A DNA stretch of 64,000 nucleotides from Phorcus lineatus (GCA_921293015.1 OV121092.1:27141264-27205263); one strand, 5' to 3'. Shown: positions 49,001 to 60,749, counted from the stretch's first letter. Notes: generated by a model not told the origin, from the letters alone. Translations and numbers: made by a program.

Positions 49001-49207
49001 TCAAATTTGCACGTGTTCCGTGCGGTAGGCTAGAAACGCAACACTCCAATACGAAAACGAGGCTTCGAAATTAAAGATCAACTTCATGTGATAAAGATAT
49101 AAACAAGTGGTTACGCAACCTGTCAAAACCAACCCGAGGGTCACGAAAAGCTCGTGGTGAAATTGAGCGGAAAAGTAACACGCAATTTTCCCATTAACCT
49201 TTGACAT
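49001..49207 (-). CDS. Candidate 68-residue membrane-type protein
   Basis: A minus-strand frame from ATG at 49207 (context CAAAATGTC) encodes 68 residues. It has a polar N-terminus, then a hydrophobic run of about 20 residues (FVTLGLVLTGCVTTCLYLY, residues ~21-39), then a second, weaker one (ASFSYWSVAFLAY). Immediately upstream are a palindromic E-box TCACGTGA (49214-49221) and a perfect X-box GTTACCAAGGTAAC (49235-49248), a spacing suited to a promoter. The frame may instead be a first exon, since usable GT sites occur within it (after CTCGG and ACAG). I recognise no family; a chance frame next to real promoter elements is also possible. Confidence 0.3.
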   Translation of the reverse strand: MSKVNGKIACYFSAQFHHELFVTLGLVLTGCVTTCLYLYHMKLIFNFEASFSYWSVAFLAYRTEHVQI

Positions 49208-49213
49208 TTTGCG

Positions 49214-49248
49214 TCACGTGATGGTATTCCTTTCGTTACCAAGGTAAC
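49214..49248 (-). promoter_or_regulatory. X-box (RFX) and E-box pair
   Basis: GTTACCAAGGTAAC (49235-49248) is a full 14-bp palindrome fitting the RFX X-box consensus (GTTRCC-N2-GGYAAC). TCACGTGA (49214-49221) is a palindromic E-box of the USF/MITF type. They lie 7-41 bp upstream of the ATG at 49207. X-boxes often precede ciliary genes; that link is inference. Confidence 0.5.
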
Positions 49249-50770
49249 ATGACTCTGACACGACGCAAAGGTCGTTCCGGATTTTGTGATTTTTAAATGA
49301 AACGAGAGGATTAATTAGTTTTAAAAAGTTTAATTTTCTGACAAGTCATTCTAAATGACAAAAGAATTGACGAAATTTCAGAAAAGGTGACTTCTAATAT
49401 AGCCATTCTGGCTACAAGAACTTTCTTTATCAACTCTGCGTCTTTAAAGGTACACTCTCTTGTTCTACGGTTGTATGCAGTTGCAGTTTAAATGAAAGTG
49501 CCGCTTGTATCCTGAATTATGACACGATTTCTCAAACAGTGGCGAAAAATTTGGGAGAGTGGGTGTAAGGGGTGTAAGGGGTGACCTTTAAGAAACATGG
49601 GGGAGGAAAGGGTTCATCCTTTTAACAGGCGATGTTTTAAGAAATAACCCAACAAAAATATAAAGGTTCTATTATAGAGAGGAAAAAACCACACTTTGTC
49701 ATGAAAAAAACTGGAAAATGTGGACAAATAACTAAATGAAAATAATTGAAAATGAGTGTTTGTAGATAGTAAAAAATGCTGTCACTCACATAAAAAAGTT
49801 CAAAATTGTAATAAGGCGTGATTTCTTAAGGCAACATCTTCTATTTCATTCTTCAATCTGTTCACATGAGCAATTCTATATAATATTCCTAGGCTATGAC
49901 ATAATTACTTTCCATGGTTCGTGATATTTGTCAGTATAAATCAGAATCCTTTATAAATCAAATTTTATTCCATTAGAGCATGTCCTCATTTGTGACACCG
50001 AGCCAGTCTCTGCAAATCGGCAATTTTATCAAATATGTGCAGAAAGTTCTCTAATTATAAGCTTTTGGTGATTTGTTTCAGAGTTTAGGACATATTAAAT
50101 GGTCAAATCTTTGTGCGCCTAAATGTCATATCGGTGATAAGTCAGTAGGGAGACATACACTGAACTCATTATGTTCTTGGCCATTGTGATATGAATCTGA
50201 ATTACGTTCTCGTTTTCCTCGACTGACGACCGAAACGCGATTCCGAGGCACAATAAACTTATGATTGATCGGCCATCATAATGGCATGATCTATAACGAA
50301 ATGAATGTCGAAATAATTATGATTAACTAGCCCAGTTTGTTCGTGTAGGCACGAGAAGATTCAATTAACTACTATAGATAGTTGTCAAGAAAATACTACA
50401 GTCAATTAGCCCCTGTCAGCTGTAGTCAGGAAAGTAGCACCGCTAATGTACAGGTATCGAATCGTGTGAGCACTTTGGTCGTCTGCCTTTGTCTCGTTGT
50501 TTATTTTAACGCTCAATTTAATTAAATCCCTAATGAAGCCTAACATATCAATATTTTAATATTTCTCGAAACGAGAGAATAACACGAAGAATATTTGGTT
50601 ATGTGAACTTTGATAAATTAGCTGAGAATTTAAATGACAGTTTGGATTATTTATTTACAAAGACACAATGAAAGGAAACTCTACAAATTTATACACACGC
50701 GTGGGGATTGTTTTTTTTATTAACTTGATTAGTGTTCTGTGAACGTTTTCGCTTTGAGCTTTTGCATTTC
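49249..50770. other. No gene recognised
   Basis: AT-rich non-coding sequence; no bounded repeat identified. Confidence 0.45.
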
Positions 50771-50845
50771 TAGACCAAGAAACGCTCGTATTAGGACAGA
50801 GGATAGTATAGGAATTTTTGACGGAGTTACCTATGTGGGAAGTAA
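50771..50845. repeat. Dispersed repeat Y
   Basis: TTCTAGACC-A-AAAC-CTCGT, ATTAGGACAGAGG-TAGTATA and GGAATT, followed by TATG-GGGAAG, are shared with 62677-62755. Its class is unknown. Confidence 0.65.
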
Positions 50846-51629
50846 ACCTTGATATAAAGTATAAACAGGGCGTCAAACTAAAGACAATGCACGTCACCTG
50901 ATGTGTGTCGTTTTGAGGAAAAATGGGGAACTATGCACTGTGTAAAGAAGTTGATTTTGATCTTAAAAGAATATAAGGAACCACAAATATGTATGATTTT
51001 TTTATTCATTTGAAAAATGACTTATATGTCACATGTCACTATTGTACAGATTATTGGTTAAATGACAATGGTTAGGAACTGTAAACAAATGAAAAGGAAA
51101 CACATTATTTGTCATCTTCCTCCGCATGACTTGAAATTGCACCAGTTAAAACTCGTGATTTGAGTGCAGCGCCCTCTTCGGCGAGAATTTGCATTTCTAT
51201 ATGATTTCTCATTGGACTGTCACGATCCGTCGCAGCAGCCTTGACGACAAGCACAGAAAAGTACGGAAGTCCTATCTTAGCAAGTCATTGGTGTTGTAAG
51301 AAAATGCCATGCGTGGGAAGATTATATTGAATGGATAGAATCTGAATGTACTAACGATGGACATGTATTCTAAGGATTGTGTAGACAAACCCACGTATCT
51401 TATTCATTCCTCCTGGTAAACTCCAGCTTGTATACGATGGCTGGCGATTTTCATCAAATTTGCAACCTTGAACAATGGTCGCACATCAGGTGATGTCCTA
51501 AATCTCTTTTTAAAAAACATAACAATTTGTCATATAATTGTCCTGTTTGAAATTTCTTAAGTCATTTGATACGATTTACTAGATCTTTTAGTCGGAACCC
51601 CAAAGCGTGGCATAAGATTCTTGCAAGGA

Positions 51630-51939
51630 GGTGAGGTGATATGGGGTTTAACGCCACTTTCAAGAGTATCTTGCTTACATCGCGGCTGCTAGTATTATTA
51701 CAGGGAGAAATTCCGCAACACCATCGTGGCTATGCATTGCGGTGAAACCTGCGACCTGACTGGAACTGGCGAACCATGGGTGGTACTGTGCTGAAATTCA
51801 GTGCAGCTTTGCACCCAAACTTGGCTGCGTATAGAACAGTTCTGGACTGCAGACAAAGTTGCCGAGTCCCTCGCGGGATTCGAACCACGGATCTTATGAT
51901 CCGAAGCCGAACGCGCAAACCACTGCGCTATCCCGCCCC
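51630..51939 (-). mobile_element. Complete tRNA-derived SINE (family S1) with 10-bp target duplication
   Basis: The 310-bp element is flanked by CTTGCAAGGA at 51620-51629 and 51940-51949. On the minus strand it starts with a tRNA-like head, GGGCGGGATAGCGCAGTGG (A box TAGCGCAGTGG) and the B box GGTTCGAATCCC (near 51880), the two internal RNA polymerase III promoter parts. A body of about 230 bp follows, and a tail GGCGTTAAACCCC with (CACCT)n. Headless copies lie at 11826 and 15925. A 99-codon minus-strand frame over it is accidental. Confidence 0.9.
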
Positions 51940-52265
51940 CTTGCAAGGAATTACGATACCAACACCAACCAAATGTAAAGGCATGATATCTTTTCACGAA
52001 ACATTAATGTTCGTAAGTCACTCAGGTAACCTTAGAGCAATAATAAAGGCTTTTTCGAAATTATATTTCTTGAAATTTCCTCCAATGAATATTAGTTAAA
52101 TCGACATGTATTTTCTTCCGAGCCGGATCAAACATTACCTGCCAAGAATCCGTAGTTGAAAAAACAACTTACCACGTATCAACCAAAACCTGCATGCGTC
52201 GGTTTTGTTTTCCTTTTCGTCAGTTCACTTTATACTCATAGCAAAATTGCAAGAGTGCTTTGGGA

Positions 52266-52715
52266 ATCCGGGCCCTGAGTCCCCTTGCACATAACACTAT
52301 GATAACACAAAGGTAACCGTTAATCACTAAAGTAGCCGTAGTGCAATGAAACAGAATTTTGATCCTTGGTGTAAGGTTGTTTTGTGCAACGACACCCTCG
52401 GCCACAGCTTTTCTTAGCGATGACAAGATCATTGATGACATTGATGTGGCATAACATCTCTAGAAATGCTTGCTGCACGTGCAAAATATTGAAAGGTACA
52501 ACAGCACTTTCTTGTAGCGCTGACAAGATCATTGAGTTATAAAAACCGACTGATGTGGCATGACATCTCGAGAAATGCATGCTGCACGTGCAATATATTG
52601 AAAGGTACAACAGAACTTCCTTGTAGCGCTGACAAGATCATTGAGTTATACGAACCGACTGATGTGTTATTACATCTCGGGAAATGCATGCTGCACGTGC
52701 AGTGTGTTGAATAGT
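52266..52715. repeat. Hairpin-like repeat followed by three ~105-bp tandem units
   Basis: 52266-52400 begins GGGCCCTGAG and resembles the GGGCC-ended MITE at 5043. From about 52411 three units repeat GACAAGATCATTGA, ATCTC-AGAAATGC-TGCTG and the palindrome TGCACGTGCA at spacings of 100 and 109 bp (GACAAG at 52422, 52522, 52631). Frames on both strands (60-96 codons) are the repeat read through and are not called genes. Confidence 0.85.
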
Positions 52716-53999
52716 AAAAAAAACTGTGGGGTTATTGATTGTTTTGTCACAATATCTTATGGATAGTCATTTTTCATGATGTACATTGTGTTCCGGTTTT
52801 TTAAAAGCATTGTTTAAACCTTATTATATTAAAATGGTTAAGAGGTTATTCACTATGCTCACAGAATTTAGCCAACATTCCAATATGTTCGTGGCGTTTG
52901 ATAAGAAACGTCAATGTGCGCGTATGTTCAACCCGATTCAACGGAGAATTTGAAAATCAAACACTACAGAGATTAAACATTTCGGTTTAAAAACGTAATG
53001 AGCTATTTTTTTACCTTGATTAAAATCACTCTATAATATAACACACGTGTACAACTTGAAACCGGGTTTAACTTGGGCGGAACAAGGATTAATGTTTTAT
53101 AAATACTTTTTGCTCTCTGAATTCTAGAAAATGTGTTGAAGCTTAATTCACGAAATGTGTTGAGATTTTTTCTGTAGATATTCAACTGTTTAAAATATGT
53201 TAGTCAAGATAAAATTACATTTTGGGCAAAGTCTGGCACCGAGGTATTTCTGGCAGCGATAATTCCCATCCGTCTGCCTGTACATTTATGATAACGAACA
53301 TACATTAGCAACCGAAGTTGACCTGCGGGTGTGAAACTCCTAACTCTATCACAGTACTGCAGCAGAGTTCGAGATAAACATGCAGCCCTTATATTACGAC
53401 CATGGCTTATCCTAACAGCAAGAAATCTAACATTTAGCCCTGACAATATTTTTAACTTGAAATTAACATTTTTTAAAATGATGAAAACAATCTTACAACT
53501 TAATGTCTTTTAAACGGATTTATTTCGATTATTTGATACATATGATTTCATATTTAGATAAAAACGTTTTTCACAAAAGTATTCAAAACAGAATTTTGTA
53601 ACCCGAAATGTTACTGTATCTAGCTTCTAATACTGTTTTGATGATCTGATCTTGGAAATCATATATGCTTTATCATACGACGAATATCAGTTAACGATAT
53701 CAAGTGATTTTTCACAGTAAGCCTTATAAATCCAAAATGATAGTTCATCACAATATTTCGTTTAATTGGTTTAATTAACAAATCCGAACGATGCTGATGC
53801 AATTTTGATTAATCATAATCGATTTAACCTCAGGTAACTGAAGTATTGCTTTCGAATCTCACTTTTGATTTGCAACTTGCTGGTTACTGCATGCTCACCA
53901 ACAACTGCGTATTTATTTATTATTTATTATCAGAAGACTCCGCAGACAAATGTGCTACTACTAATAAACTTAAATTATCATCTCTACTAATCTATGAAT
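52716..53999. other. No gene supported
   Basis: AT-rich. The minus frame at 53204-53446 has no recognised domain. This stretch was searched for the missing last exon of the EEP gene without success. Confidence 0.4.
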
Positions 54000-54292
54000 T
54001 TAAAGGCACTATAACACACTTTTTCGGATCAAATTTGCTATTTCTAGGCATATGAGGACATCGGAGTGAATGCAGCCTTTGAATTTAACTAAAGTCTGAA
54101 CTGCTTTGCGTTATGTTGTATTAAATACTTCCGTTTTTTTAGAATAAACTTATTGACCTGAATACATACAGATATGCTAAATAACTTACGAGCTAGAATA
54201 CGTAGGGCGTATTGTTAGTAATATCGAGAGATATGCAGGAGCTGTGCATTCGTTGTGTTTACGAAATATTCGTGTGCGCTAGTGCCTTTTAA
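54000..54292. mobile_element. TTAA MITE subfamily B, complete copy
   Basis: 293 bp from TTAAAGGCACTATAACACAC to GTGTGCGCTAGTGCCTTTTAA, with TTAA at both ends. It is non-coding. Confidence 0.85.
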
Positions 54293-54689
54293 GATTACCT
54301 TCGAATTGTACATTACACAGGCATATTTTGTCATATTTAGTATACTGAAGAAATGTAGCAGTGTTATATTTTTTATATTTTCATTTTATTGTTTTTTTAA
54401 TAGTATAAATTCAGTAAATACAGCCCAAGGATTCGTGTAAATCTGAATGAAGGTATCCCGAATCAACAAGAGATTTTAGCTTGTTTGTTGTATAGCGGGG
54501 CGATAGCTGGTATTTTACGTTCGCTTCGAAATATCGAATACTCATGTTGCACTTCTACAACAATGTGAAAGTAAACTTGTATAAAATAGAATTGTTGAAC
54601 CTGTTTCTGGAGAATTTGTAAAGATTTAACATCTGTCACTGTCTAATTTCATATATTGTAGCATATTTTGCATTCGATTTCAGTGAAAT

Positions 54690-54795
54690 TCACCCGAACC
54701 TCGCTGACTTTCTTCTGACAGGATCTCTATGGAACCGTACTCGGATCAGAAACTGCGAGGTAAGAGCTATAGGTTCAACTGATTTCAATGAGATT
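54690..54795. repeat. Family-D repeat fragment
   Basis: GAACCTCGCTGACTTTC, ACCGTACTCGGATCAGA and ACTGATTTCAATGAGATTTG correspond to the inverse end of the element at 61353-61615. Confidence 0.5.
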
Positions 54796-56378
54796 TGTTA
54801 TACATATTCAGTTCATGTTTAGACCATTAATGTTAATAGTAAATTATTATATTTAAGATCAGATGTTAGAAATGATAGAAGCTTTTTGATTGAAATGAAG
54901 AAAGCGCCTTTCGTCTTGTCCTTTACTAGCAATTTCCTATTTAGCTGCAGCCGTACATTTGGTGACCACGTAACACTGAATAGGACCAATTGGGACTATA
55001 CCTTTAAACAAATTTTGAAACATAATAATATTAACCTTGATGAATTCAAGAGCAAAGGCTTTATTATTTTAAAAATAACCTTCTACTACTTGAAAGGAAG
55101 ATTTTCAACAGCATCTAATGGCCGTCCTTTTGAACACAGTTCTACCTGTTGAATAGAAATGGATATATTAAATCATGTATTAACGAGTTTTGAATTAGGA
55201 AGGTCATGACAATAACAAAGATTGTTTTGTGTGAAGACATGCTTATAAATCGGTATTCTTACGAAAATATTGAAGAATATGACATTTAGATTTTTTTTCC
55301 CTCTATTTATTGGATATTTGTAAAAGATGACAATATAAAATAACAGAAACTGGTTACCCGAATACCGTAACGGTGCGAAAGAGCACGACCTTTGGAGTCT
55401 TCAGTTAATACTCTCTGTAATGAAAACATTTAATGATCTAATCATTTGTAGTGCACCTGTAATTCTTTCTATTGCCTAAATAAATGAATCGGACACTTGA
55501 CCGACAGAGAGCAATCAAATACGGAGCGAAAATTGTCAGCACGGTACCACTTTTGCCAGAACGATTTGGAGCATGCGCAGGTGGAGTAGAAGACACCTGA
55601 ACTGTAATATATTGTCAAATAATTTTAAATCTTATTTCGGTTCCATTTCAAAGTTTTGTATTAACCCTCACTTCTTGTCCAGTTTAGTTTGCCTGACTAA
55701 GTTTTTGTATAAACCGGTAGTGGTAATCTGCTGCACTGACTATCAGTCAATAAAACTCATAAAAAGAAATCCACTCTTGAGTCAACTTATTATGTGTCAT
55801 CCAGAACATATAAGGATATAACATGAACTACTAATTATAAGAACAAATATTACTTTCATACATGATAAACATGAAACCAAATTTCGAAAAACATTTAGAA
55901 TTTCTTTCACATTTCTAAAAATGCAATTTCATGTTAGCATCAGACTCTCAACATACACTGAAGATCAAAAGAAAGTTGTCACTTTTTAACCTTGGTTCAT
56001 GAAAAAAACATAACATGAATGTAGACAATAGAAGTTTCCTACACAGAGTCGACGTCGAAGCTTTCGGTTTTTTTACTTGAGATTTCTGAATATTCATCCG
56101 TTTTCTTAAAAATCACGTGACCTTGCTACATCTTCAAAGGCGCGCAGCACAGGTCAAATAACTGATAATAATCGACCTTCGAATACGTTATGACCTCTGA
56201 TGACAAAACACATTTGGACTTAAAAAACGTACATGACAAACATAACAAAATCGCATTATTTCTTGCATTTCAATTGACCTCATATTGTAACATTAAAACT
56301 TGTTGGGAGTAAACACACAGTTATTCAACAAACTTCTGAAGATACATAAATTATGTTATATAATACATTTAAACCTAC
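54796..56378. other. Probable 3' part or downstream region of the EEP gene; no exon found
   Basis: The EEP gene continues past the donor at 56378, so this region is either its intron or 3' flank. No exon with the expected C-terminal Ser-Asp-His motif was recognised. Plus-strand frames at 54886 and 55573 have no motif. Confidence 0.35.
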
Positions 56379-59300
56379 CTGAGAAAAAACTGGCGCTAGA
56401 CCTTTCACCAAGACATGATCCAGAAGAGAGTTGGCCGTAGAACACGTATCTTGAATCTGATTGGTCAGACAGCACGTGCAGTTGGCATCCTCTCTTTCAG
56501 CATAATGGTTTAGATAGGCACCTGCCAGGAATCCCTGGTAGTTTTCTTGGAATCTTCCTTCAATGCCTAGAGACTCTATATCTGGACCGCAGTTCAGGTC
56601 TCCCATAATGACATGAGGTTCGGAGAAACTATCAATTAGTTTCGTTATTTCTGCTCTCTGTTGCTCTCTGCTTGAGGATAGTGATTCATTGTGCTTTAAG
56701 TTTACTGAAAAACAAACCATCTTTGATAGTTATATCAACATTGTCATTCAACTATATCAGCTTTTTTGATACCCTGATATCTATATCTGTCAGGCCAAAT
56801 GTGAAAACATCGCATGTCAACGCAATCTCTTACTCCACAAATGATGCTAAGATTTCCCAGTCGTTTCCTTAGAAATTTCGCGACAGCACCGTCACTTTAA
56901 ATGAGCAGTAACACGTTTTTTTTTCGAAATTTCATTTCCTGAAAGTTTCCAAAATAAATATGTTTATGCCAAATGGATTTATAAGAGAGGGTTAATCATC
57001 TTATTAGTCAACTCAGGTATCCAAAGTTGGAAGTATCAAAATTTCAGGTATCAAACGAAAAATGCTACGGAATGCGTAGCTAAACCGAACATGTTTATTA
57101 ATTTGTTTTAGAACTGCTTCTGTCGATCAAAAATGATGGTTATGCAATTAGTAACATTTCCTTTTAGTGAGATCCCTATTTTTACCTATAAAAAGCTACA
57201 GCTCCTTTTACTCACCTTCTAAATATTTGTCATCAATGCCAATGCCCCTCGAGAGTTGGGTACATACAATCAGACCAACACCATGTATCTGAAAAAAGGA
57301 ATGGTTCCAAAAATGAATTATTTCTTTCTTTCCTTCTCGGTGCAACCGTGGTGGTCTTAGGAATCGTCGTTTTATTACATGTTATTGTGTCTATCTCAAC
57401 AATCTTTTAATAAGTATCACTGAAACGATAATGTGTACGAATTCTAAGCACTTCCGTTTACCGTTTTTTGGAGGAAAATTGCTCTAATTATAAATTTGAA
57501 AATAATAAGTTTTAAAACCGATGTGTATTTGCTCAAATGGAAGTAATGCTTACAGATATCACTTAATAATTTTCAATTCTAATTTTGAAAAATAAAATAT
57601 AACGATCACTCAAATTCATGGTGAAATCACTAAACATATAATTTCGTTCTTGGCCATGAGATATAATGATATCGTGCGGCACATAATCATGTCCAAAGCT
57701 TTATCATTCTACATAGCAACTTGTGGTTTTCACTCGTTTAGATGGATAGTATAAATATAAGTTTTCCTTAATAAATATCCCGGGAATAACATAATTCAAA
57801 CAATTAGTCCTGGTTGGTTACGAAGTACATACCCTTGCCTCGATATAACCTCTCTGGTACAACTGTTTCAGGCCAGGAACGAAAGAATGTAAATCAGTCG
57901 TTTCTATTTTCCTTTTGCTGAAAATCACTAGGCCTTCGTTGTTGATACGATTCCTTCTTGGAGACAAGCCGAAACAACGTGCAAGTGTCGAACGAGCAGA
58001 ATTGCCGACCACTAACAGACACGTGATGCACGCTTGCGGCAAGGAAAACATGCTTTCTCTACAGTTATCGACAATGCACGTGATCAAACAACTCTTCGTG
58101 CTGCACGTGCTTGTGCCACATTTCTCCACGACACACCAACCCAAGGACAGAAATTTGTGATTGGTGCAAGGAGAAGGAGCGAAGTTCCTGATTGGTTGAA
58201 GAAGGGTAGGGCAGTTTAAGGAATCTGGAGTCAATGACGTCACAGAATGGTGCAACGGGCTCCAAGAATAAGGGTAGATGTCTTGCAGTTTGTCCAGGAG
58301 AAGTTTCATGTCACGTTCGAACCTGAAAACGAATGAGTGCAAAGCTGGACAGGAAAGGTACATTTAAGTTCATGAAAAAGCTTGGTTTATTGAATTTGGC
58401 ATGTCGTTATAAAGTGAAAACAGGGTATGTTTTGAAAAATTGTATGTGGCTTAAATAAAGTAAAAATATCATATGACCTGAGTAGGTTCCAATCGCCCAT
58501 CTGAAGTTGCATCTTTATCTTTTAAATGCCAAAATTATCACATTTCTTGATTTCGGTTAAAAATAAAAAATAAAGAAATGTTAGGAAGTCAAACTTCAGC
58601 GTCCCATTTTCATATATAATAGTTAGATAACCTACTAAGAAAATCCAATCAATATTTGTCTTCCCGTCTTCTGTAAGTTAGTTTCCAAAATTACGTTTGA
58701 GTCATTGACGCGTGCCATTGTCCGGATGTCAATAATAAATCTTCGACCTTTCCCCTTTTGACTGACACGGTGCTAACCGAGTCGTTAATTTAAGAAACAA
58801 CCACAACTTGTCGATGAAATATCACCGTTTAAGTTTAAGTTTAAGTTTAAGTTTAAGTCTAAACTATTTGACCCAAACATCATAGTCTGTCCCCTTTTAA
58901 TCTATCCTGGACTTAAATTCTCAAGGCTCGTGTCCACGATTGTATCAATTGATCAATGAGATAGTATCAATGTTTTATTATATTTTAGTTGACCATATTT
59001 GGTTGAAGACTATACCTTAGTAAGAAGGAGAAAGTTTTGAAATGGATGTATGAGAATTATTTGGGATCCCTTTCTTTTTGATACTTTCAAGGCAAAACTT
59101 TGATAAATTTGAGCAGCCTAGTATTTGTTGGGGCTACGTTTATCTATAATGAATAGTGGATTTTTAGGTGTACTTTATCTTATAAGTCTTATAACGTTCC
59201 GTTGATCTATTAAAGCCATTGTTTTAGTAAAACGTTTTTTGTCTTTAGATTTGATCCCATTTGACCTTATCAGTCAACAGTTTTGATACTTGTAAAAGAT

Positions 59301-59495
59301 TTACCACACTTCCTGAAGACAAAGAACATTAGCCTGTGTTTCCCTTAGTGTTTCTGGAATCGTATGCCTCCGCCTCCCATAGTCTGGAATCAAGGGTGAC
59401 AACCCAGTGTTGAATGTCATTACGCTGGTTGGGCAGGTTATCTCCCCTTTCGACCATGACATTACATCAACCAGTAAGAACAGTTGTAGGAACAT
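56379..59495 (-). CDS. Secreted endonuclease/exonuclease/phosphatase (EEP) fold protein, 3' end missing
   Basis: Four exons join in phase: 59495-59305, 58322-57833, 57288-57216 and 56704-56379, with GT/AG borders (GTAAAT, GTATGT, GTGAGT, GTAGGT donors), giving 360 residues. Residues 1-15 are a hydrophobic signal peptide (MFLQLFLLVDVM). EEP landmarks follow: TFNTG (Asn29), CLQEVW (metal-binding Glu62), NEGLVIFSKRKI (192-203), VIMGDLN (Asp287, Asn289) and LLDHVLV (Asp347, His348). The final Ser-Asp-His motif would be in an unseen exon. Residues ~100-180 are an insert with 11 cysteines, likely disulfide-bonded outside the cell. The family contains neutral sphingomyelinases, DNase I-like nucleases and phosphatases; the substrate cannot be told. 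The usual THL motif appears as TQL (237-239). Intron 3 contains a MITE. An AG directly before the ATG (59497) suggests a spliced 5' UTR. Confidence 0.88.
56897..57172. mobile_element. TTAA MITE subfamily A copy in an intron
   Basis: TTTAAATGAGCAGTAACACG at 56896 matches the subfamily A terminus, and the next 60 bases (TCATTTCCTGAAAG ... CAAAATAAATATGTTTAT) match other copies loosely. The right end (GTAACATTTCCTTTTAG near 57152-57168) is degenerate. It lies wholly inside intron 3 of the EEP gene. Confidence 0.55.
58827..58858. repeat. (TTTAAG)5 hexamer run
   Basis: Five tandem GTTTAA units lie in intron 1 of the EEP gene. A dispersed repeat shared with 31915-31990 lies just upstream on the plus strand (58645-58710). 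Confidence 0.9.
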
Positions 59496-60048
59496 TCTGA
59501 AAGCATTATTTTAAAGTGAATTTCACCGAATCAGTAAGACAAATCATGTCTCGAATATACGTTGCCATAAATTATACTTGTACACGATCAAAAGAAATGT
59601 AATTGCCATTGTGCGCACTTTTTTGAGCAATTTTCACTGTTCATCAATATATGCAGCAAGCAGAATCTATATCTCGCTTCTTTTTCTTATTAAAGATCTG
59701 AAATTATTAATTTGTATTTACATTTTAGCTTCGAATTTAGGTTATAAAAACTCTCTGGGCTCATTTAGGCATATATACAGACTTTATTGCAAAACAGGTA
59801 TAGCGAATATTTAAATATTTGATTAAAATGTTCTCATTGGATTCTCGACAACTGTTATGGCCGTTCTCTCACCTGAAAGGTAATAATTTACTTCATTTAA
59901 AAACAAACTTTCAAATAAGTGCACTGTATATCAGAACAGTTGGCTTGCATTAAGACATGAAATACTATATACAAATATCAGTGATAATGTATCTTGACGT
60001 GTTTGATGATATCCTATCACCTTGATGAAAAATTACATTCAGTGTTGA

Positions 60049-60749
60049 CCACAAGCATGGGAGTCATCGATACAGGTCATATACAATAAATAACAAGGCA
60101 ATACACATAGACATATCAAGCTCCGATATATGTGCTGTTATAAACATACTCATAAAGTGACATCGGTAAGTATCACTCGTAACGTATTCATAAATGACCA
60201 ACCTCCAATTTAAAAGTGGAATTACGTGTATGTCACCTTCTTACTTAGAGCTACGTTACTTCAATTAGTGAAAAGCGAGTTTTATTGCGTCATCGTAAGA
60301 CGGAAGTGCCCAGATCGAGGTAAAAAGCCTCGTTACAGATGCGACCTCCCTTCACATTTTTTTTTAAAATGAGCAATATGAAGGGAAATGCACATGTTCC
60401 ACTTTGACACGTGCATTTGTTGTTTTTTGAAAATGGGCAAATTTGAAGTGAGGTCGCATCTGGAGTGAGGCTTTTTACCTCGATCTGGGCACTTCCGTCT
60501 TACGATGACGCAATTAAACTCGCTTTTCACTAATTGAAGTAACGTAGCTCTAAGTAAGAAGGTGACATACACGTAATTCCACTTTTAAATTGGAGGTTGG
60601 TCATTTATGAATACGTTACGAGTGATACTTACCGATGTCACTTTATGAGTATGTTTATAACAGCACATATATCGGAGCCTGATATGTCGATGTGGATTGC
60701 CTTGTTATATATTGTATATGATCTGTATCGATGACTCCCATGCTTGTGG
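60049..60749. mobile_element. 701-bp near-perfect palindrome with flanking direct repeats
   Basis: The left arm (60049 to about 60356) is the reverse complement of the right arm (about 60438-60749) over roughly 300 bp with few differences; both ends read CCACAAGC/GCTTGTGG. The unpaired centre is about 80 bp. TGTTGA directly flanks both sides (60043-60048 and 60750-60755), like a target duplication. There is no credible coding frame (60333-60572 on the minus strand is an artefact). It lies between the lectin and EEP genes. It is either a foldback transposon or a recent inverted duplication; the direct repeats favour insertion. Confidence 0.92.

Noticed and set aside
51850-51939. Functional tRNA gene
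   Set aside because: It has A and B boxes, but the anticodon arm is not regular and the sequence continues into a SINE body with tail and target duplication.
52320-52714. Frames of 60-96 codons on both strands with repeated Cys motifs
   Set aside because: They are the ~105-bp tandem unit translated; no gene features.
53630-53665. Ser-Asp-His on the minus strand as the missing last motif of the EEP gene
   Set aside because: The open stretch is only about 12 codons between stops (FPRSDHQNSIRS), with no acceptor site and no EEP-like context.
57818-58363. Treating the 181-codon frame as a separate single-exon gene
   Set aside because: Its ends pass through an acceptor (58323) and a donor (57832), and it joins in phase with flanking EEP exons.
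60333-60572. 79-codon minus-strand frame
   Set aside because: It straddles the centre of the 701-bp palindrome; both arms give mirror frames.
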